NCBI GenBank assembly: GCA_016708725.1
Contig: JADJFE010000001.1
Span: 310,001-374,000 of the forward strand
Length of the DNA stretch: 64,000 nt
Direction of reading: 5' to 3'
DNA from: Candidatus Aalborgicola bjergmarkensis
GTDB lineage: Bacteria > Pseudomonadota > Gammaproteobacteria > Burkholderiales > Burkholderiaceae_C
The notes beneath the pieces are model-generated. The model was not told where the DNA came from. It ran no database searches and saw only the letters and a program-made list of their open reading frames with translations. The translations under genes were made by a program, and so were the position numbers. This document shows positions 1-9,174 of the stretch, one piece after another. Position 1 is the stretch's first letter, and each line of letters opens with the position of its first letter.

Positions 1-87
1 AGCGCACGCTGAAAGAAGGTCGAAGGCAAAGAGACGGTGGACATGGCGGCGGACGATTGCGAACGGGGTTAACTGATGTTACGCAAT

Positions 88-128
88 CTCCCCTCTCCCG
101 CTTGCGGGAGAGGGGCTGGGGGAGAGGG
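88..128. repeat. REP-like palindrome CTCTCCCGC...GCGGGAGAG
   Basis: Perfect short palindrome (CTCTCCCGC/GCGGGAGAG) followed by a GGGGCTGGGGGAGAGGG tail. It is one of two inverted copies at the ends of the DUF559 frame. A degenerate relative lies near 50791-50830. Confidence 0.7.
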
Positions 129-430
129 TGGTATCTGTCTCACACAGAACCTGGTTGTTCCAGAAACGCAGGACGGTGAAGCCTTCGCTGTGTAAATAGG
201 CATCACGTCTGCTGCGGTCATACTCGACCTGTTATGCATGCTGCCCTCCGTCAATTTCCACGATCAGCCTTGGATCAAAGCAAATAAAATCAACAATGTA
301 GTGTCCAACAGGCTTTTGTCGCTTGAATTTCTTGCCCATGAAGCGATGCGCCCGCAGATGAAACCACAAGCGCAATTCGGCATCGGTTTGGTGGGTGCGC
401 AGCGACTTGGCTCGCTCCAGCAAAGAGGCA

Positions 431-470
431 CCCTCTCCCCCGGCCCCTCTCCCGCAAGCGGGAGAGGGGA
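431..470. repeat. REP-like palindrome, inverted copy of 88-128
   Basis: CCCTCTCCCCCGGCCCCTC then CCCGCAAGCGGG; inverted relative to the copy at 88-128. Together they bracket the DUF559 pseudogene. Confidence 0.7.
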
Positions 471-510
471 GCGTGGATGTTGTGGGTTTTTGTTTGCGTA
501 ACATCAGGGG

Positions 511-3500
511 TTAAAAACTGGAATACGCCCGAACCGGACGCACTCCGTCATTCTGGAGCGCATGGGGTCCACGCACCGGATCGAACAGGTAGCGGGTATA
601 AAACAGCAGATTCAATGGGGTGTAATAGTCCGACACCTCGCGTTCCAGCCGTGCGCCCAGTATCCAGCGTGCGCTGGTCTGGTACTCCAGCACCCCCCGC
701 AGGGAATAGCCACTGGACAACGAGCCGCCGCCACCGGCATAGACCGGGTCACTCCCCTGGGTTTGCGCCTGGCTTTGCAGCACGGCGTTACCGGGGAAAT
801 AATCCGCCTGGTGGCTGTCGCTTCGGGATGCAGAGACCGAGGCGCGCAGTAGCCACGACCAGGCGTTGTTACGTCCATTCCACTCCAGGGGCAAGGTGAG
901 CGTTGTGCTGCTTTTGGGACTGTAATACCCCCCATGCCCCCAGGTAAAGCCCGACAGATCCCGTGCGAACTGCACGCCCGACACCGACACCCCCAGATTT
1001 ACCTGCTGGGCTGTGCTGCGGTACAGATCACGGTCGAGTGCGAGACGCCATGCAAACCGCTGGTTGTCGTCCACATTCCTGCCGTTCAGCACCGCAAAAC
1101 TGGTGCTGGCCGAAAGGCCGAACGCGCCAACGTCGGCAGAGACGCGGCCACCAACGCTGGTAGCAACCACCCCGCCCCAGACGGCGCCCGTGACCGGATC
1201 GCGCGCGCCGGCATAAGAGAGCAAGGTTCCGGTCATGGGGCGGCGCGCAAGCTCCAGGCTGTAGCCCAAGGGTCCGATGTCGCCGCTTTGGCGCAGCCCC
1301 CCGACGATATTGGAAACGGGAAACCCCTGCCCCACGCTGCCCAGGTCCCAGCGCAGGGATTCGCCCTCGTAACCGATCCCCAGATTAAGGCCACGCGCTG
1401 TCTGGGGCATAGATGCACCTGGGACAGCCTCTACAGACCACGCTGCCAACTGGCCGAATTCCCGCACATCGTCCGGCAGACTGCCCGTGTCCAGCGCAAC
1501 CTGGTCCAGATGCAGGAAAACCCGCCCGTCGTAGCGCCAGGGCAGCACAACAACGAGGGGTTGCTCCCAGCCGTGCAGGGTCGAGCGGCCCTCGGAGGCT
1601 ACGCGCTCACGCTGCTCAAGGCCGAGTTCAACCCAGGCCTGGCGACGGTCTTCGATGGCATCCACGTCAGTCTGGATTTTTTCCAGGGTACCCAATGTAC
1701 TTACGGCCCCGGTTGTGCGCACCACACCTGCGGTGCCCACTGTACTTTCCATAGCATCCATGAACCTTAACACCAGCGTGGCTGCGTCCGGTCCATCGCT
1801 GGCGATCCGCGTTGCGTCTGCACCGATGCCTGATTCGACCAGGTTGTAGGCCAGCTCCAACCGGAGCGCGTCTGTGGCCGTGGCTGTATTGCCCTCAGCC
1901 AGTGCGAGCTGGTATGCCCGCTGGAACAGGGCCAGCGCCTTGCTGTATTCCCCCTTGCTGCGTTCCTGCCGTGCGGCATACAGCACGACATCCAGGTCGT
2001 CGGGATAGCGTTGCAGCAACCACTGCGCGCGTGCGCGTGCCAAAGCCTCCTGGCCGGTATCGCGCAATAAACGCACCAGCGCCAGCTGCTGGTAAGGTTT
2101 CAGTGCGTCGGAATTCGCCTGTAGCCAGCGTGCCTGTACCAACGCCTCGTCCAGGCGGCCTGTGCGGAAGTAGGCATCTCCCAGCTCAAGCCGCAGCTCC
2201 ACATCCTGTGCCAGGGCTGGCAGCGCGCGCTCCAGCAGCACACGGGCCTCGGCCAACGCGCCGACCATCAACAAGAGACGCGCCTGTGCTTTCTGGCTCT
2301 GCGCCAATATCTGCGGACTACGTTTGTCCGTCTGAAACGGCATAGGCTGGCGCGCCAGTTCCTGCGCTTGTTGCACTTGCGGCACCTGCTGGCTGGCCAG
2401 GAGATGCCCGATCAGCCGCTCCCGGTGTTCGCTGGTGAGTTGCACCAACTCCGCTTCCTGGGCGGGGGTCCAGTCCGGGAGCTGAAGCAATCCGGGCAAC
2501 TGCCGCTCCAGCGCCGCATCGTCCTGGGCGCGGTTGCGCAACACGGCATGGTTGAGCTGCACCTGCGGTGGCAGTGGCGCCAGGCGCTGCGCCAGACGGT
2601 CATAGACGGCGACGCCCTGGTGGGGCAGGCCGTGGCGGAACCAGGCGTTGGCGACAGCGTAGAGCAGATCGGCATCGTTGCCAACCATGTCTTCCACATC
2701 CCGCAAGCCCTGTGCTGCTGCACGTGCATCGGTGCCGGACGATGCCTGGCGGATATACAGATCAACCGTTACACGCTGTTCCAGCGTTTGCATGGCCGCG
2801 CTGCGCTGCGCTGCGGCAACCGATTGCAGATCGGCCAGCGCCGCTGCCGGATCGTCCAGCGCGGTCAGCACCAGGGCGCGGGCAAAGCGCATTTCGGGGT
2901 TCTCTGAAGCGCGGGCCACACCTTCATTCATCACATCCAGTGCCTGATCCGGCATACCCAGCTGCAGATACAGACGCGCGAGCTGGTGGCGCAGCCAGGG
3001 GCTATCCGGCTCCAGCGGTATGGCGGTTTCCAGCAGGCGCAATGCGGCTCCCATGCGATTGGCATTGGCATCGACGCTTGCCTGTTCGCGCATGAGCTCC
3101 ACCCGGATGTCCACCAGGCGCGCGGCCAGGTCCGGGTCATCCTGGTAGGCTTTCTCCAGCAGCGCCAGCGCCTGGTCGGGCTTGCCATCCTTGGCGTACA
3201 CGCTGGCGCGTGCGCGCAGTGCGCTGGTGTTTTTCGGCTCCAGCTCCAGCGCTTGCTGGACATGCGCCAAGGCAAGCGCGGCATCGCCATTTGCAAGCGC
3301 CGTATCAGCCATTTGCAGCCATCCCCACACCATGGCGGTTTTTTTCAGATCCACCCATTTTTGTTGCGGATCGCGCTGGCTGGCGCGGGTAAAGTGCTCT
3401 TGCGCTTCGGCATAACGCTTCTGGCGCAGGCGTACCAGACCCAGGCTGCCCTGCGCCTCGGCGTCCATAGGCCGACTTGCAAGCACTGCCAGCCACTTTT

Positions 3501-4389
3501 TCTCCGCCACGTCATTTTCTTCCCGGTCCAGCGCTTTGCGCCCGGCAGCACGGGTGGCGGCCATGGGGTCCACGCCTGCGATCAGTGTGCCTGCCTTGGC
3601 CGGGCCTTCCAGTTCTGCCAACTGCTCCAGCATGGCGCGCTCGCCCGGAATCCAGCGCAGATAGGCGTGTATCCAGGCGGTGCTGGCACGGTTTGTCGGC
3701 AGGCGGCTGATGGCACGGCGCCATAAATCCTGCAACGCGGGCCGGTTCACATCCGCACGCTGCGCCAGACTTTCAAACTCGGACAGCACGGCGTTGGACA
3801 CATTGCCCGCCTGGACCTGCGACTCCAGCTGGGCCAGCCGGTAACGCGCGTCGCCGGTTTCACGGTACAAACGCTGCAGCTCCTTTTGTGCCTGCACACC
3901 ACCCCCTGCAGTAGCCGCCATGAGTTGGTAGTACTCGATATCCAGTCCACCCACGGTCGGTGGTCCTTGTGGGAACAGCTCCCGTGCCAATGCTTGCGCC
4001 TCGATCTTGTTGCCCCCACGGGCCAGCAAGCGCATACGGGCCAGTTTTTCCCGCTCGGGGCCATAGATGCGCACCAGTTGCTCCAGATCGCGCGTGGCCG
4101 GATGCTGGAAATGGCGTAGCCGCAAGGTTTGCAGGATTTTCTGTGCCTCGGCCAACTTGTTTTCACGCAAGGCCATATCCGCAAGCAAAACCTGGGCATC
4201 GGGCGAGTCGGGATTGCTGGCCAGCAACTTGGCAAGCTGCTCGCGCGCCAGATCCGGGCGGTTCTTTGCCGTCCACATCCTTGCACTGCGCAGCAAGTCG
4301 GCTTCGGTACTGCCCTGCGCCAACGCAACGCCCATGCCCAACAAACTTGCGAGCACCAAGCTGCACTTCTGAAGATTCATTCCCGCCAT
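511..4389 (-). CDS. bcsC: BcsC, outer-membrane cellulose export porin with TPR scaffold
   Basis: Last gene of the leftward bcs operon. BcsC forms the outer-membrane channel for cellulose, with a periplasmic TPR superhelix ahead of the barrel. The product is about 1290 residues, the usual size. A signal peptide (NLQKCSLVLASLLGMGVALAQ) leads into many TPR-like helices rich in ALAL, PDQAL and DAEAQ motifs up to about residue 800. The C-terminal 350 residues have the BcsC barrel signature: LNLGIGYEGESLRWDLGS, RRPMTGTLLSYAG, alternating strands and a terminal aromatic. The frame is open to 4488, but ATG 4389 (GGGA upstream) or ATG 4380 (next to the signal peptide) fit the junction with bcsZ, whose stop is at 4391-4393. 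Start choice is uncertain by three codons. Confidence 0.93.
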   Translation of the reverse strand: MAGMNLQKCSLVLASLLGMGVALAQGSTEADLLRSARMWTAKNRPDLAREQLAKLLASNPDSPDAQVLLADMALRENKLAEAQKILQTLRLRHFQHPATRDLEQLVRIYGPEREKLARMRLLARGGNKIEAQALARELFPQGPPTVGGLDIEYYQLMAATAGGGVQAQKELQRLYRETGDARYRLAQLESQVQAGNVSNAVLSEFESLAQRADVNRPALQDLWRRAISRLPTNRASTAWIHAYLRWIPGERAMLEQLAELEGPAKAGTLIAGVDPMAATRAAGRKALDREENDVAEKKWLAVLASRPMDAEAQGSLGLVRLRQKRYAEAQEHFTRASQRDPQQKWVDLKKTAMVWGWLQMADTALANGDAALALAHVQQALELEPKNTSALRARASVYAKDGKPDQALALLEKAYQDDPDLAARLVDIRVELMREQASVDANANRMGAALRLLETAIPLEPDSPWLRHQLARLYLQLGMPDQALDVMNEGVARASENPEMRFARALVLTALDDPAAALADLQSVAAAQRSAAMQTLEQRVTVDLYIRQASSGTDARAAAQGLRDVEDMVGNDADLLYAVANAWFRHGLPHQGVAVYDRLAQRLAPLPPQVQLNHAVLRNRAQDDAALERQLPGLLQLPDWTPAQEAELVQLTSEHRERLIGHLLASQQVPQVQQAQELARQPMPFQTDKRSPQILAQSQKAQARLLLMVGALAEARVLLERALPALAQDVELRLELGDAYFRTGRLDEALVQARWLQANSDALKPYQQLALVRLLRDTGQEALARARAQWLLQRYPDDLDVVLYAARQERSKGEYSKALALFQRAYQLALAEGNTATATDALRLELAYNLVESGIGADATRIASDGPDAATLVLRFMDAMESTVGTAGVVRTTGAVSTLGTLEKIQTDVDAIEDRRQAWVELGLEQRERVASEGRSTLHGWEQPLVVVLPWRYDGRVFLHLDQVALDTGSLPDDVREFGQLAAWSVEAVPGASMPQTARGLNLGIGYEGESLRWDLGSVGQGFPVSNIVGGLRQSGDIGPLGYSLELARRPMTGTLLSYAGARDPVTGAVWGGVVATSVGGRVSADVGAFGLSASTSFAVLNGRNVDDNQRFAWRLALDRDLYRSTAQQVNLGVSVSGVQFARDLSGFTWGHGGYYSPKSSTTLTLPLEWNGRNNAWSWLLRASVSASRSDSHQADYFPGNAVLQSQAQTQGSDPVYAGGGGSLSSGYSLRGVLEYQTSARWILGARLEREVSDYYTPLNLLFYTRYLFDPVRGPHALQNDGVRPVRAYSSF

Positions 4390-4390
4390 G

Positions 4391-5551
4391 TCATTCCCGA
4401 GACCAGCGTGGCAGCAGTCGGCCATCGGCGCCAAAGCGATAAAAGCCATCACGCCAACCCAGTGCAAACAGGCCCAGGGCCTGCTCATAATAGGCGTCCG
4501 CGCGTACGGGGCGTGCCTGCAGGCGCGTTAACTGGGTCTGGAGTGTGGCCTCGTCCTTTTGTGCTTCCAGAAAAGGCAGTAGCGCCGCAGAAAACCCGCT
4601 GGGGCCAGACCGTGCAGCCTGTCCACTTGCGATGTCGATGGATTCGGGTGGATAACCCTGGTCGCGCACGTAGTGTGCCATGGGCAGCAGCGCTTGCAGC
4701 AGTGCCTTGCGCTCGGGCGTATCGGGGTGCAGCATGCCAGCCCACAAGTACACGCGAATCGCGTTATAAGCGCCCTGCCCTTTTTCCTCGCCACCCACAT
4801 CGGGCACGAAACCCTGCCTGGCATCGTAAATAACCCAGTCCGGCACAAAGCCCTTGGGCGCCGAACCGATGGTAATCTTGAGCGCGCTGGCCAGCAGGGG
4901 TTTCCAGCCCGGCTCACGCCCATACTGGGCAAACCAGCGCATGAGCTGCAAGGGCATGTAACTCGGGTTCAGACGCCAGCGGTCCGGCGCCGGGGTAAAA
5001 CCCTTGGGCGCGGGCAGCAGGCTCAGGCCCAGACCCGGCAGATCGGCGGTTTCCTCGCGCAGCACGCGCGCACCCAAAAGGCTGGAAAGCGCCTGGTAAC
5101 GGCGATCCTTCCACAGCCGCCCCGCTTCTCCCAGCGAATAGGCGATCCACAGATCGGCGTCCGAAGCCGAATTGCTGTCGATCACGCCCCAGTCGTTGTC
5201 GTCCTTCTTGCCCCACAACCAGGCGGGCAAATGGGCGGTGATGTCACCCTGGCACAAATTGTCTTCGGTCCAGCGCAAGATTTTTTCAAAACCCGCACGG
5301 TCATTGGCCACCAGGGCGAAAAACAGCGCGTATCCCTGCCCTTCAGAAAAAGTCTGACTGCGCGTGCTGCCACTGTCGATGACGCGCCCGCCTTCCGAAA
5401 CAAACTGTGCACGAAAGCTATTCCAGGCGGGCCAGAGCGCGCCGCTGGCGGGCGCATCGGCAGCCAGACCAAGCCCCGGCAGGGCGAAGCCACCCGCAAG
5501 ATGCAGCAAACGCAGCACGTGGCGGCGGGACATGCAAGAAGCCACCGTCAT
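4391..5551 (-). CDS. bcsZ: BcsZ, periplasmic endo-1,4-beta-glucanase (GH8)
   Basis: GH8 cellulase of the cellulose synthase operon; it trims nascent glucan in the periplasm. The GH8 signature is clear: SEGQGYALFFALVANDR holds the catalytic acid Glu, followed by KKDDNDWGVIDSNSASDADLW with the conserved Asp pair and LNPSYMPLQLMRWF. The N-terminus MSRRHVLRLLHLAGGFALPG is a signal peptide with a twin-arginine look. ATG 5551 overlaps the bcsB stop as ATGA, the reason for choosing it over the open upstream frame (to 5698); ATG 5533 is an alternative. About 386 residues, normal for BcsZ. The next gene, bcsC, begins at its stop codon. Confidence 0.93.
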   Translation of the reverse strand: MTVASCMSRRHVLRLLHLAGGFALPGLGLAADAPASGALWPAWNSFRAQFVSEGGRVIDSGSTRSQTFSEGQGYALFFALVANDRAGFEKILRWTEDNLCQGDITAHLPAWLWGKKDDNDWGVIDSNSASDADLWIAYSLGEAGRLWKDRRYQALSSLLGARVLREETADLPGLGLSLLPAPKGFTPAPDRWRLNPSYMPLQLMRWFAQYGREPGWKPLLASALKITIGSAPKGFVPDWVIYDARQGFVPDVGGEEKGQGAYNAIRVYLWAGMLHPDTPERKALLQALLPMAHYVRDQGYPPESIDIASGQAARSGPSGFSAALLPFLEAQKDEATLQTQLTRLQARPVRADAYYEQALGLFALGWRDGFYRFGADGRLLPRWSRE

Positions 5552-7872
5552 GCGCCGTTTTCCACATTTTCCATGCGGCGTTTGGCCCTGGCGCGCAGGC
5601 TCACAAAGGCCACAAAGCTCAGGAACAAACCACTGAGAATGCCAACAAGCGCCAGCAGCGTGGGGTGGCTGTGCATCAAAAACCAGAGTTTGCGCCACCA
5701 GGGCAGGTCCCCGACATAGAACACGGGGTTGATACGAAAACTCTCGATGGCCGTGCCGCGCATCAGACTCAAGTCCCCCCGGACGGACTGTACCTTTCCC
5801 GGATCGTTCAAGGTTTGCACAATCAGGTTCTGCGCGCTGGCATCGGTGGCCGTCAGCACAACGGCGCTGCGTCCGGCGTCCAGCGGGGACTCCAGCCCGA
5901 CAATCGCCGCCAGCGGCCCGTCCCCTTCGAGCAAGACCCGTCCGCCCTCGGGATTCAGGCGCACTTCGGCATCCATACTGAAGAGATCCACAAAGGAACC
6001 AATGGCCCGGTTCAAGGGGCGGATCGAGCGCGATCCCTTGGCGATGAGGGCCGACAGATTGCTGTTCCAGCGCGCCAGCAATCCATCACTGTCGGCACTG
6101 GATACCACCAGCAAATCGGTGCCCCTGGCCTGGTCGAGCTGTTCGGTTGTCAGCAGCCGAAAGCGTGTTCCGGCAAAGCCGGTGGCAGCAGCCATGCGTC
6201 CCATCGCCGCGAGATACACCTCGATGTCAGCAGTGCTGGGTTTGTTGGGCAAAATGACCGAGGTTTCAGCCAGATCGGCATATTTCGTGAACGGGAAGCC
6301 ACTGTTGGCGTAGGCTGCCAGGTTGGGCATGGCGGTGTAGTGGTAAAAGCCCGTGAGGTCGATGGTCGATTGCGGGTCAATGGCTGCCTGGAGCTGGGTC
6401 GGTTGCACCGAGCGGCAGCGGCCCATATCGGCAGGTGGAATGTTGAACGTGAATTGCAACTGGTTGTCGCCGCCAATCAGAAAGACCGGAATCTTGAAGT
6501 CCGACTTGGCCTGAATGCCGCTGTCATCGAACAGGGGCAGCAGGATGTTGCTGGTACCACTGGTGGCATCGCCGCTGGCCAATAGCGGATAGGACTTGAC
6601 GAATTGGTCGTTGATCGACAGGTTCAGCGAGCTATGGTTGGACTGGTTGGTCGTGGTGTAGCGGTACAGCAGGTTCATCGGAACGCCCTTGGCGTTCCAG
6701 GTGAACAGGTCTGGCGCCATGCGGGTATTGACACGCACCACGTCGTTGAGCGCCGTGCCCTGCACCCGCAGATCGCCAGCACCGGCAACCAGCTCACCGA
6801 TCTGCACCGGGCGCTGGGTCGTGATCCAGCGCGGCGCGTCGTACGCAGCGCGGCGCTTCTCCGGCTCCAGCGCGCCCACCGTCATGCTCTGGCCCGTCAG
6901 CGCGTTTTGGCCGATGGCCAGCGTATCGGCGGCTTGCTGCACCTGCGCCTCGTCCTGCCCCAGAATCAGCAGCAACTTGCTCTGCGGGCGTTCGGGGTGT
7001 GTGACCATCCTCAGCGTGGGCTGGCGCACCGGCTCCATGTCTTTCAGAAAGTCGGGACGATTCTGGTTGGTTGCCAGCACCATGGCGTTCCCTGGCGGCA
7101 AACGGTTTTCGAGCACCGGAAAACGCGCACCACGGTAGGCCGCCTGCATGCCGATCCAGCTGGCAACCGATCCGGACGCCTTGAGCAGCCCGACCGAAGC
7201 CTGGGCGCCAAAAACCAGGGGAACCTCCACCAGACGCTGGTCCCGGCGGTCAAAAAACGGGGTCGGCAAGAGCGCCAGGTCGTTTTTCAGGGGCAACTGG
7301 CGCAGCGTCAGATCCAGGTAACTTTCGTTGCTGATGCTGGTCCACAAACTGCTGTGCTCGGGCATTTCACAATCCAGCGTGTAATGCCCAATCAGCTGGA
7401 AGCGCAGCTGGTTGAAGTCGGAAAAGTAGCGTGGATCAATAGACAAATCAATGGCTTGTTGCATACCCAGCTTGTCCTTATCCACCAGGACGGTTTGCAA
7501 TACTTCGTCGTTGAGCAATATTTTCAGGTGCGACAAGGCTGGAAGCAAGGCGGGCGACAAGGTGTACACCAGATGCAAACGCGCAGCCACCGGCACCTCA
7601 TCGAGCCGCACCCCCAGGGAAACGCTGGAACTGCCCTCGGTTCCACGCAGTGCAATGGGGCGGCCTGCCCCCATATTTTTCAAACTGATGCGCTCTTGTC
7701 GCAAAAAGTCCTCAGACTCGGTCTTCGCCGACGGTGACGGCAATGCCGTTGCCGCTGCGTTTGCAGGCTGGGTGGTGGGGTTCTTGCTCTCGTTTGCAGC
7801 AGAAAACCCATCCTCGGACAAAACGAGCAGACCGAGAATGAGGGCGGATACCTGGATGGAGAAGTGTGTCAT
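5548..7872 (-). CDS. bcsB: BcsB, periplasmic membrane-anchored cellulose synthase subunit
   Basis: First recognisable gene of the bcs operon. BcsB partners the inner-membrane BcsA glycosyltransferase and guides the glucan through the periplasm. The 774 residues include a signal peptide (FSIQVSALILGLLVLSEDGF), a linker, and the repeated carbohydrate-binding/ferredoxin-like modules typical of the family (RLHLVYTLSPALLPALSHLKILLNDEV; CEMPEHSSLWTSISNESYL; NQLQFTFNIPPADMGRC). One C-terminal transmembrane helix follows (LLALVGILSGLFLSFVAFVS) with a basic tail. bcsA, normally directly upstream and often overlapping, is absent from the window; only a short coding-like tail and a repeat lie upstream. 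Confidence 0.94.
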   Translation of the reverse strand: MTHFSIQVSALILGLLVLSEDGFSAANESKNPTTQPANAAATALPSPSAKTESEDFLRQERISLKNMGAGRPIALRGTEGSSSVSLGVRLDEVPVAARLHLVYTLSPALLPALSHLKILLNDEVLQTVLVDKDKLGMQQAIDLSIDPRYFSDFNQLRFQLIGHYTLDCEMPEHSSLWTSISNESYLDLTLRQLPLKNDLALLPTPFFDRRDQRLVEVPLVFGAQASVGLLKASGSVASWIGMQAAYRGARFPVLENRLPPGNAMVLATNQNRPDFLKDMEPVRQPTLRMVTHPERPQSKLLLILGQDEAQVQQAADTLAIGQNALTGQSMTVGALEPEKRRAAYDAPRWITTQRPVQIGELVAGAGDLRVQGTALNDVVRVNTRMAPDLFTWNAKGVPMNLLYRYTTTNQSNHSSLNLSINDQFVKSYPLLASGDATSGTSNILLPLFDDSGIQAKSDFKIPVFLIGGDNQLQFTFNIPPADMGRCRSVQPTQLQAAIDPQSTIDLTGFYHYTAMPNLAAYANSGFPFTKYADLAETSVILPNKPSTADIEVYLAAMGRMAAATGFAGTRFRLLTTEQLDQARGTDLLVVSSADSDGLLARWNSNLSALIAKGSRSIRPLNRAIGSFVDLFSMDAEVRLNPEGGRVLLEGDGPLAAIVGLESPLDAGRSAVVLTATDASAQNLIVQTLNDPGKVQSVRGDLSLMRGTAIESFRINPVFYVGDLPWWRKLWFLMHSHPTLLALVGILSGLFLSFVAFVSLRARAKRRMENVENGA

Positions 7873-7881
7873 GCAATTGAC

Positions 7882-7971
7882 TTATTTTCTTGAATGGCCG
7901 CGATGATAATCAAATACCAGCGGCACCGCGTGCACTGGCTTGTGTGGCAAGTTCTGCCTAGCCGTGTTCAT
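7882..7971 (-). other. Short open stretch 10 bp upstream of bcsB, possible 3' remnant of the upstream operon gene
   Basis: The reverse strand reads ...LPHKPVHAVPLVFDYHRGHS RK-stop, ending 9 bases before the bcsB start, the spacing expected of a preceding operon gene. It runs back only about 30 codons before the repeat at 7977-8132 begins. It could be the last codons of a gene (bcsA would be expected here) cut off by repeat-associated rearrangement, a leader peptide, or chance. I cannot assign it. Confidence 0.25.
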
Positions 7972-7976
7972 CACGC

Positions 7977-8132
7977 CAGTTTCATATCACCCGTGATATT
8001 AAAAACACCAAAGCCGCACTACAGGTGCTCCCCGCAAGCCTCCGTGGCACGTTTTTAGCCTCAATTTGGTCTCAAATCAGGCATCAAATCAGCCTACAGC
8101 CCCCGTGGGACAAGCGGGGACGGCTATTATTT
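7977..8132. repeat. ~155-bp dispersed repeat R2, copy a
   Basis: Begins TTTCATATCACCCGTGATAT (a short palindrome) and ends CAGCCCCCGTGGGACAAGC with GGCTATTATTT. A close direct copy is at 8967-9108, and a divergent inverted copy at 50637-50768. Two direct copies bracket the PIN toxin pair. No coding capacity is seen, so it is MITE-like. Confidence 0.8.
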
Positions 8133-8139
8133 CGAGAGT

Positions 8140-8583
8140 TCAAGGAGACAGATCGCGATCTTGGTCGCCGCCCCCGATGCGCAGCAGGGCATCCTGGGCC
8201 TTGAGTACCGGGATACTGATACTGTCCTTGAGCTGCAACAAATGCTTGTCACCCGAGACGATCAAATGCGCTTGTGCCTCAATGGCCGTGGCCACCACAT
8301 GGTCGTCATCGGGATCGTTGGGAACAGTGCGTGGCGTGTGCAGCGGTTCGACACTGCGGCAAAGTTTGGCATAGAACTCCACCGCCTGTTCAACGCTACG
8401 CTGTTGACCCATCAGCCGCTGCGCCAAATGGGGCCGTGCCAGCACCCCACGCAATTCATCCAGTAAGACCGGCGAGGTGTACAAATCCACCGTCCCCGCC
8501 GCAGCCGCTTGCAGCAATTGGTAAGGCACACCACCCCAGACCAGAGCCGAAATCACCACGTTGGTATCCAGCACCAACCTCAT
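8140..8583 (-). CDS. PIN-domain toxin (COG1569-type putative RNase)
   Basis: PIN-fold ribonuclease of a VapBC-like module. The N-terminal MRLVLDTNVVISALVWGG carries the first catalytic Asp, LDELRGVLARP the conserved acidic helix, and NDPDDDHVVATAIEAQAHLIVSGDKHLL the C-terminal acidic cluster and GD motif of this PIN subfamily. About 147 residues, full length. ATG 8583 overlaps the stop of the upstream antitoxin gene (ATGA), so the pair is co-transcribed leftwards. The pair lies between direct copies of repeat R2. Confidence 0.88.
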   Translation of the reverse strand: MRLVLDTNVVISALVWGGVPYQLLQAAAAGTVDLYTSPVLLDELRGVLARPHLAQRLMGQQRSVEQAVEFYAKLCRSVEPLHTPRTVPNDPDDDHVVATAIEAQAHLIVSGDKHLLQLKDSISIPVLKAQDALLRIGGGDQDRDLSP

Positions 8584-8822
8584 TGCAGGCCTTGTGCGCG
8601 CTTCTCAGCCCGGTAGGCCTGCACCTCGGCGGCGATCTCCTCTTCGCTCATGGGCGCAACGCCTGCGGCGTGCACGTGATCGGCAATCTCCAGCAGCCGC
8701 TGGCCGGCGGCGCGGCGCAGCGTGTCTTCCAACATGCGCTGTATCGCCTCTGCACTGAGCAAACCTTCGTTTTGGGCGCGCAACGCCAATTCATCGGGCA
8801 AATTCAAAGTGATTTCCATCAT
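8580..8822 (-). CDS. Antitoxin partner of the PIN toxin
   Basis: 80-residue protein MEITLNLPDELALRAQNEGL, followed by LLSAEAIQRMLEDTLRRAAG and a charged tail (MSEEEIAAEVQAYRAEKRAQ). The beginning looks like a ribbon-helix-helix or short DNA-binding strand-helix; the tail is the probable toxin-neutralising part. It precedes and overlaps the PIN gene by four bases. The role as antitoxin rests on context and on the usual partner type of COG1569 toxins. Confidence 0.8.
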   Translation of the reverse strand: MMEITLNLPDELALRAQNEGLLSAEAIQRMLEDTLRRAAGQRLLEIADHVHAAGVAPMSEEEIAAEVQAYRAEKRAQGLQ

Positions 8823-8831
8823 TGATTCCTT

Positions 8832-8965
8832 TTACGCCGAAGCATAGGTGCGAATGCGCTCCAGTATGGACTTGTTGGACGGTCTTGGCCATTCTATAAC
8901 CGGGTCGGGATGCAGCGCCTGGGGCAGTGCCAGCAGGCATATCCCCGTGCCTGCCCTGACCCCAA
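8832..8965 (-). pseudogene. C-terminal gene fragment of unknown family
   Basis: An open reverse frame ends ALPQALHPDPVIEWPRPSNK SILERIRTYASA-stop just upstream of the antitoxin gene. It looks like a genuine protein C-terminus but has no start before repeat R2 copy b begins at 8967. I read it as a 3' remnant truncated by the repeat; the family is not recognised. Confidence 0.35.
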
Positions 8966-8966
8966 C

Positions 8967-9108
8967 CAGTTTCATATCACCCGTGATATGAAAAACACCA
9001 AAGCTGCACTACAGCTGATCCCCGCAAGCCTGTGCGGCACGTTTTTAGCATCAATTTGGCATCAAATCAGCCTACAGCCCCCGTGGAACAAGCGGGGGCA
9101 GCTATTTT
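8967..9108. repeat. Repeat R2, copy b
   Basis: Direct copy of 7977-8132 with about a dozen differences: TTTCATATCACCCGTGATAT, then CCCCGCAAGCCTGTGCGGC, then CAGCCCCCGTGGAACAAGCG and GGCAGCTATTTTTT. Bases 9109-9174 hold nothing recognisable. Confidence 0.8.
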
Positions 9109-9174
9109 TTCAGGAGTATGCCACTGCGCGCCACGCAATGGCATTGCATGCAAGGAATTGCATTGGACACGGCA

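Larger units (their letters stand above)
79..504 (-). pseudogene. DUF559 endonuclease-like protein, broken by an in-frame stop
   Basis: The reverse strand encodes a DUF559 protein (a small PD-(D/E)XK, Vsr-like nuclease fold). Visible parts are LRTHQTDAELRLWFHLR, the core VDFICFDPRLIVEIDGGQHA, then after a stop SRRDAYLHSEGFTVLRFWNN. The TAA near 230 is in the same frame as both halves, so a single CAA-to-TAA change explains it rather than a frameshift. Both ends of the frame run into the same GC-rich palindromic repeat, which adds a SPSPSPASGRG-type tail and a similar N-terminal stretch. Function as a nuclease is family knowledge; this copy is probably inactive unless the stop is read through or is a sequencing error. 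Confidence 0.75.

Noticed and set aside
511..4500. Long open frames opposite bcsC and bcsZ (for example 4673-5719 on the plus strand)
   Set aside because: They are reverse-complement shadows of GC-rich genes; they have no family motifs, while the minus strand encodes well-known Bcs proteins.
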